The position numbers were made by a program, and so were the translations under genes. This document shows positions 61,349 to 64,000 of a stretch of DNA of 64,000 bases, piece by piece; position 1 is the first letter of the stretch, and each line of letters opens with the position of its first letter. The DNA is from Fratercula arctica (lineage: Eukaryota; Chordata; Aves; Charadriiformes; Alcidae), in the NCBI GenBank assembly GCA_947846985.1, contig CANTUZ010000012.1, positions 22,778,135 through 22,842,134 on the forward strand, read 5' to 3'. The notes beneath the pieces are model-generated. The model made no database searches, was not told where the DNA came from, and worked only from the letters and a program-made list of their open reading frames with translations.

Positions 61349-64000
61349 CACATCTGTACTGCATAACCAGGTTCAGCTTGTACCCATTCCCACAGTCACT
61401 GTTACACACAGTGTATACAATTTTGGTCTGAAATTCTCTCTACACAGGAAAGGAAATTTGAAATCCTAACTTCATTTTATTCTGATAAATGCCTGACTTT
61501 CTTGGAAATTGGTTTTAACATAAGAAGCTTTAACTATTCTAGTTAACACACTTAGGTTATTTTCTGACAAGAAGCTGCTCATGAGCTGTAGAGATATATT
61601 TATTTCCTCTTTGATTGATGTCCCATCTTTGGATGGATGTCTTTTGGAACAACTAGAACAGCTACTAGCAGTTCCTCAGGTCGATTTAAAGCTGTTTGAC
61701 CTTGCCTGTCTGCTTTTCTGCTCCTGTTCTCCGTACTATTCCAGGTATCACTATGCTAGCAGCTACTTACTGGATTTTAAATTTCCTTCTAATAACTCTG
61801 TAACATTTCTTTCCTTTCCTTAAAAAAAAAAAAAAACAAACAAAAAAACCCAAAGGAAAAAAGCTTCTGATCCATTATTTATCTCAATTAAGAACTTAAT
61901 CAATATTTAGAAAGGTTTCAAATTACTACACTAATCACATAATAAGTGAAGACTGAAAAGTATGGGCTGATCTGATGCCCACTGGAGCCATCGCAAGCAC
62001 ACTCCTCCTCCTCAGTGCACGTCAGATCAAGTGTTACATGACTGGCAATGTTTCAGCAGTACTGACGCTTAAAATTTATTACCTTGCAAGGAAAGCGAGT
62101 GACTTCACAATCATTTTATGCTATAAAACTTCGGTGGCACTTCAAGGATGGTCATAAAAGCTTAAGAAGGACTGAAGAAACCAAACACACCTTCTAACAG
62201 AACATCTGTGCGCTGCAGCAAATATGGAATGTTTTTTAACACACCAAAGAACCTAAACGTTAGTCATTATTGAATGCTACAGAGAAATTAAGTCCTTCAT
62301 TCCTCCTCCTACTAAATAATATCACAGCTAAGATTCCAGTTTACAGCATCTGTTCAGTCATTGTCAGAATTCTGACTTTATGTTTAACAAAATATAAAAT
62401 CTACTGGGATTTCTAGTTCAGTAATTGTAGCACCAATCTGAGATTTGAAAGAAAGCTAATGATGTACATTTGCTTATCAAAACTTTTGTACTTACTTACT
62501 TGTACCTGTTTAGATAATCCATTTCTATTGTTGCAGTTAGCTTTTTGAAAGTTCGTCATTACAGAGAAATCTAAATGTAAACAAACTATTTTTTGCTGCT
62601 ATTTTTTTTCGTTCCAAAATACCTTTCAGCCTTGCTCTTTCTGACAGAGAAGCTCAAAACCTGCAGTTAATTATCTACTGAGATTTTGTCTTGGTTGAGA
62701 GGAAAACCATCACCATTCTGAAAATTAGATTGAATCAGTTTCTCCAGTAATACGTTATAACTTAATGCTATCTTAACTACAGAAGATTAATTCTTAATCA
62801 AAGTTTTCACACTTCCACTGTGCAATTGGTTTTACTAAAGCCTACTACCAAAAAAAAATCCTAGTAATTTGTCCTTAATTTAATGCTATAAAGAGTTCAG
62901 ACTTGCTTTTATTTTCCCACTAACTAGCCATTTGGAATTCATTCAGAAGAATGTGTAACACAGCTGTATAAAGGCAAAGATAAAAGTCATCTGAGAAGAG
63001 TGAAGATGAAAAATCAGAGCATTGTTGTTTCCCTGCATGCAACAGGAATTAAAGACTGTTTCTAAAGAGTTATTATCATATGATAAAACTCCTTTCTTTT
63101 AATTTAATCCCTTGATATTCTGCCCTAAAATATGCTACTCAACCACAGATGCTTTAAGCAATGTACATTTAAGCATACTTCATCATTTATCAAAGCAGAG
63201 CCTTACTGTCAGGCACACTCAGTATTGAACCAAAGGTCCTCCACTTTGCTAGCAGACCTGCAACTCTTTAAGCATTAAGCATAACTGCAGCACCTGCTTT
63301 TCTTTTTATAATTGTTCTGCTCTTAATGGCAAAAAATAATTACATTCATTTACATAGTCTGGTAAAGAAAAAAAATAAATCCAGCAATATATCAAAAATA
63401 CAATTATGGCAAGTGCTTCCCAGTGTTTTCAGAATTCTTGTAAGAGTAGGAGGACAGACAAGCGAGTCTAATGGCAGGGTTAAAATAGAAACATGCTTGG
63501 CTTTTAGTGCAGATTTTTGAACTATTTAAGCACTTTACCTGCCCATTGTAACAGCATTTCCAAGAACAGCTAAACTAAATAACAGAACTAGCATTCTAGT
63601 TGCATTTTGAAATAAAAACTGTGTTAAAAAAAAAATCGACAATGAAAGTGATGCTCTCTTGATAGAGAGCTACTGAAAAACCAGAAATATTCCTGTGTGC
63701 TGGACTATAGGAAAAATACCTGGACAAACTGAAAAAAGGTGGACTATTTTACTTTCAAGAAGTCAGGGTTCCAAAACTGTTGTTTGGAAAGTCTTCATGT
63801 AAAATTTGGGTGCTATAATAAACATGAAGTGAAGAATTTGCCATCGGTTGTTATATGGCAATAATTATGTTTCCCACAGATTACTCATTCTTTTACATGG
63901 ACGTCATCATTAGCATTTGATCAGTAGGATAACTTAATGATAAGTGATGCGACTTCCTTAAGATCACACATTGAACGAGTGCTGTGAACAAAACATGAGG

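Larger units (their letters stand above)
58331..64000. other. Non-coding stretch; no gene seen
   Basis: AT-rich DNA with closed frames. It holds a 10-bp hairpin (58544-58570), a G/T tract ending in T21 (60983-61052), a G15 run (61334-61348) and A runs near 59279, 60943 and 61822. A frame of 117 codons (60802-61155) crosses the poly-T tract and is an artefact. Nothing identifiable lies in 61400-64000. Confidence 0.6.

Overview
The window looks like bird genomic DNA and, as far as the sequence shows, holds no protein-coding gene. It is AT-rich, stop codons break up every frame, and the repeats are of avian type. These are a CR1 LINE fragment at 44656-44996, CR1 3' tails made of ATTCTATG-type repeats near 2061 and 19761, and two solo LTRs of the avian TGTCCTGG class at 32777-33424 and 53385-53885. 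I see no tRNA, rRNA, CRISPR array, operon or bacterial signal. The species cannot be fixed from this. The LTR type is common in neoavian birds, including songbirds, but that is family knowledge and I did not search for it.

Layout. Positions 1-1450 read like the distal 3' UTR of a plus-strand gene whose coding part would lie upstream, with AU-rich sequence, polyadenylation signals and Pumilio-like sites. From 1450 to about 10 kb there is AT-rich non-coding DNA with a pyrimidine tract, simple repeats and stretches rich in homeodomain-type core sites (3480-3640, 4500-4850) that resemble conserved non-coding elements. Around 10.5 kb and 20.1 kb are two short GC-richer open stretches bordered by splice-site-like sequence, which are candidate cryptic or unannotated exons. 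From 21.6 to 32.8 kb little stands out beyond a perfect hairpin. An old LTR follows at 32.8-33.4 kb, then simple repeats and, at 41.9 kb, a minus-strand retroelement remnant with a poly-A tail. The CR1 copy at 44.7 kb still carries about 100 open codons of the ORF2 C-terminus. AT-rich sequence at 48.3-49.8 kb again resembles conserved non-coding DNA. The best-defined element is the solo LTR at 53.4 kb, with an exact 5-bp target duplication. A second remnant with the same tail design as the 41.9 kb one lies at 57.5 kb, next to a degraded CR1-like stretch. The last 5.5 kb is AT-rich with poly-T, poly-G and poly-A tracts.

No genes act together here. The most reasonable reading is a gene-desert or large intronic segment, possibly regulatory, shaped by old and middle-aged retroelements. 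I found no clear new multi-gene system. The observations most worth checking are a repeat pair sharing one poly-A-tailed 3' end (41.9 and 57.5 kb), a diverged 60-bp repeat pair (14.15 and 15.56 kb), the two exon-like stretches, and several perfect hairpins and palindromes.
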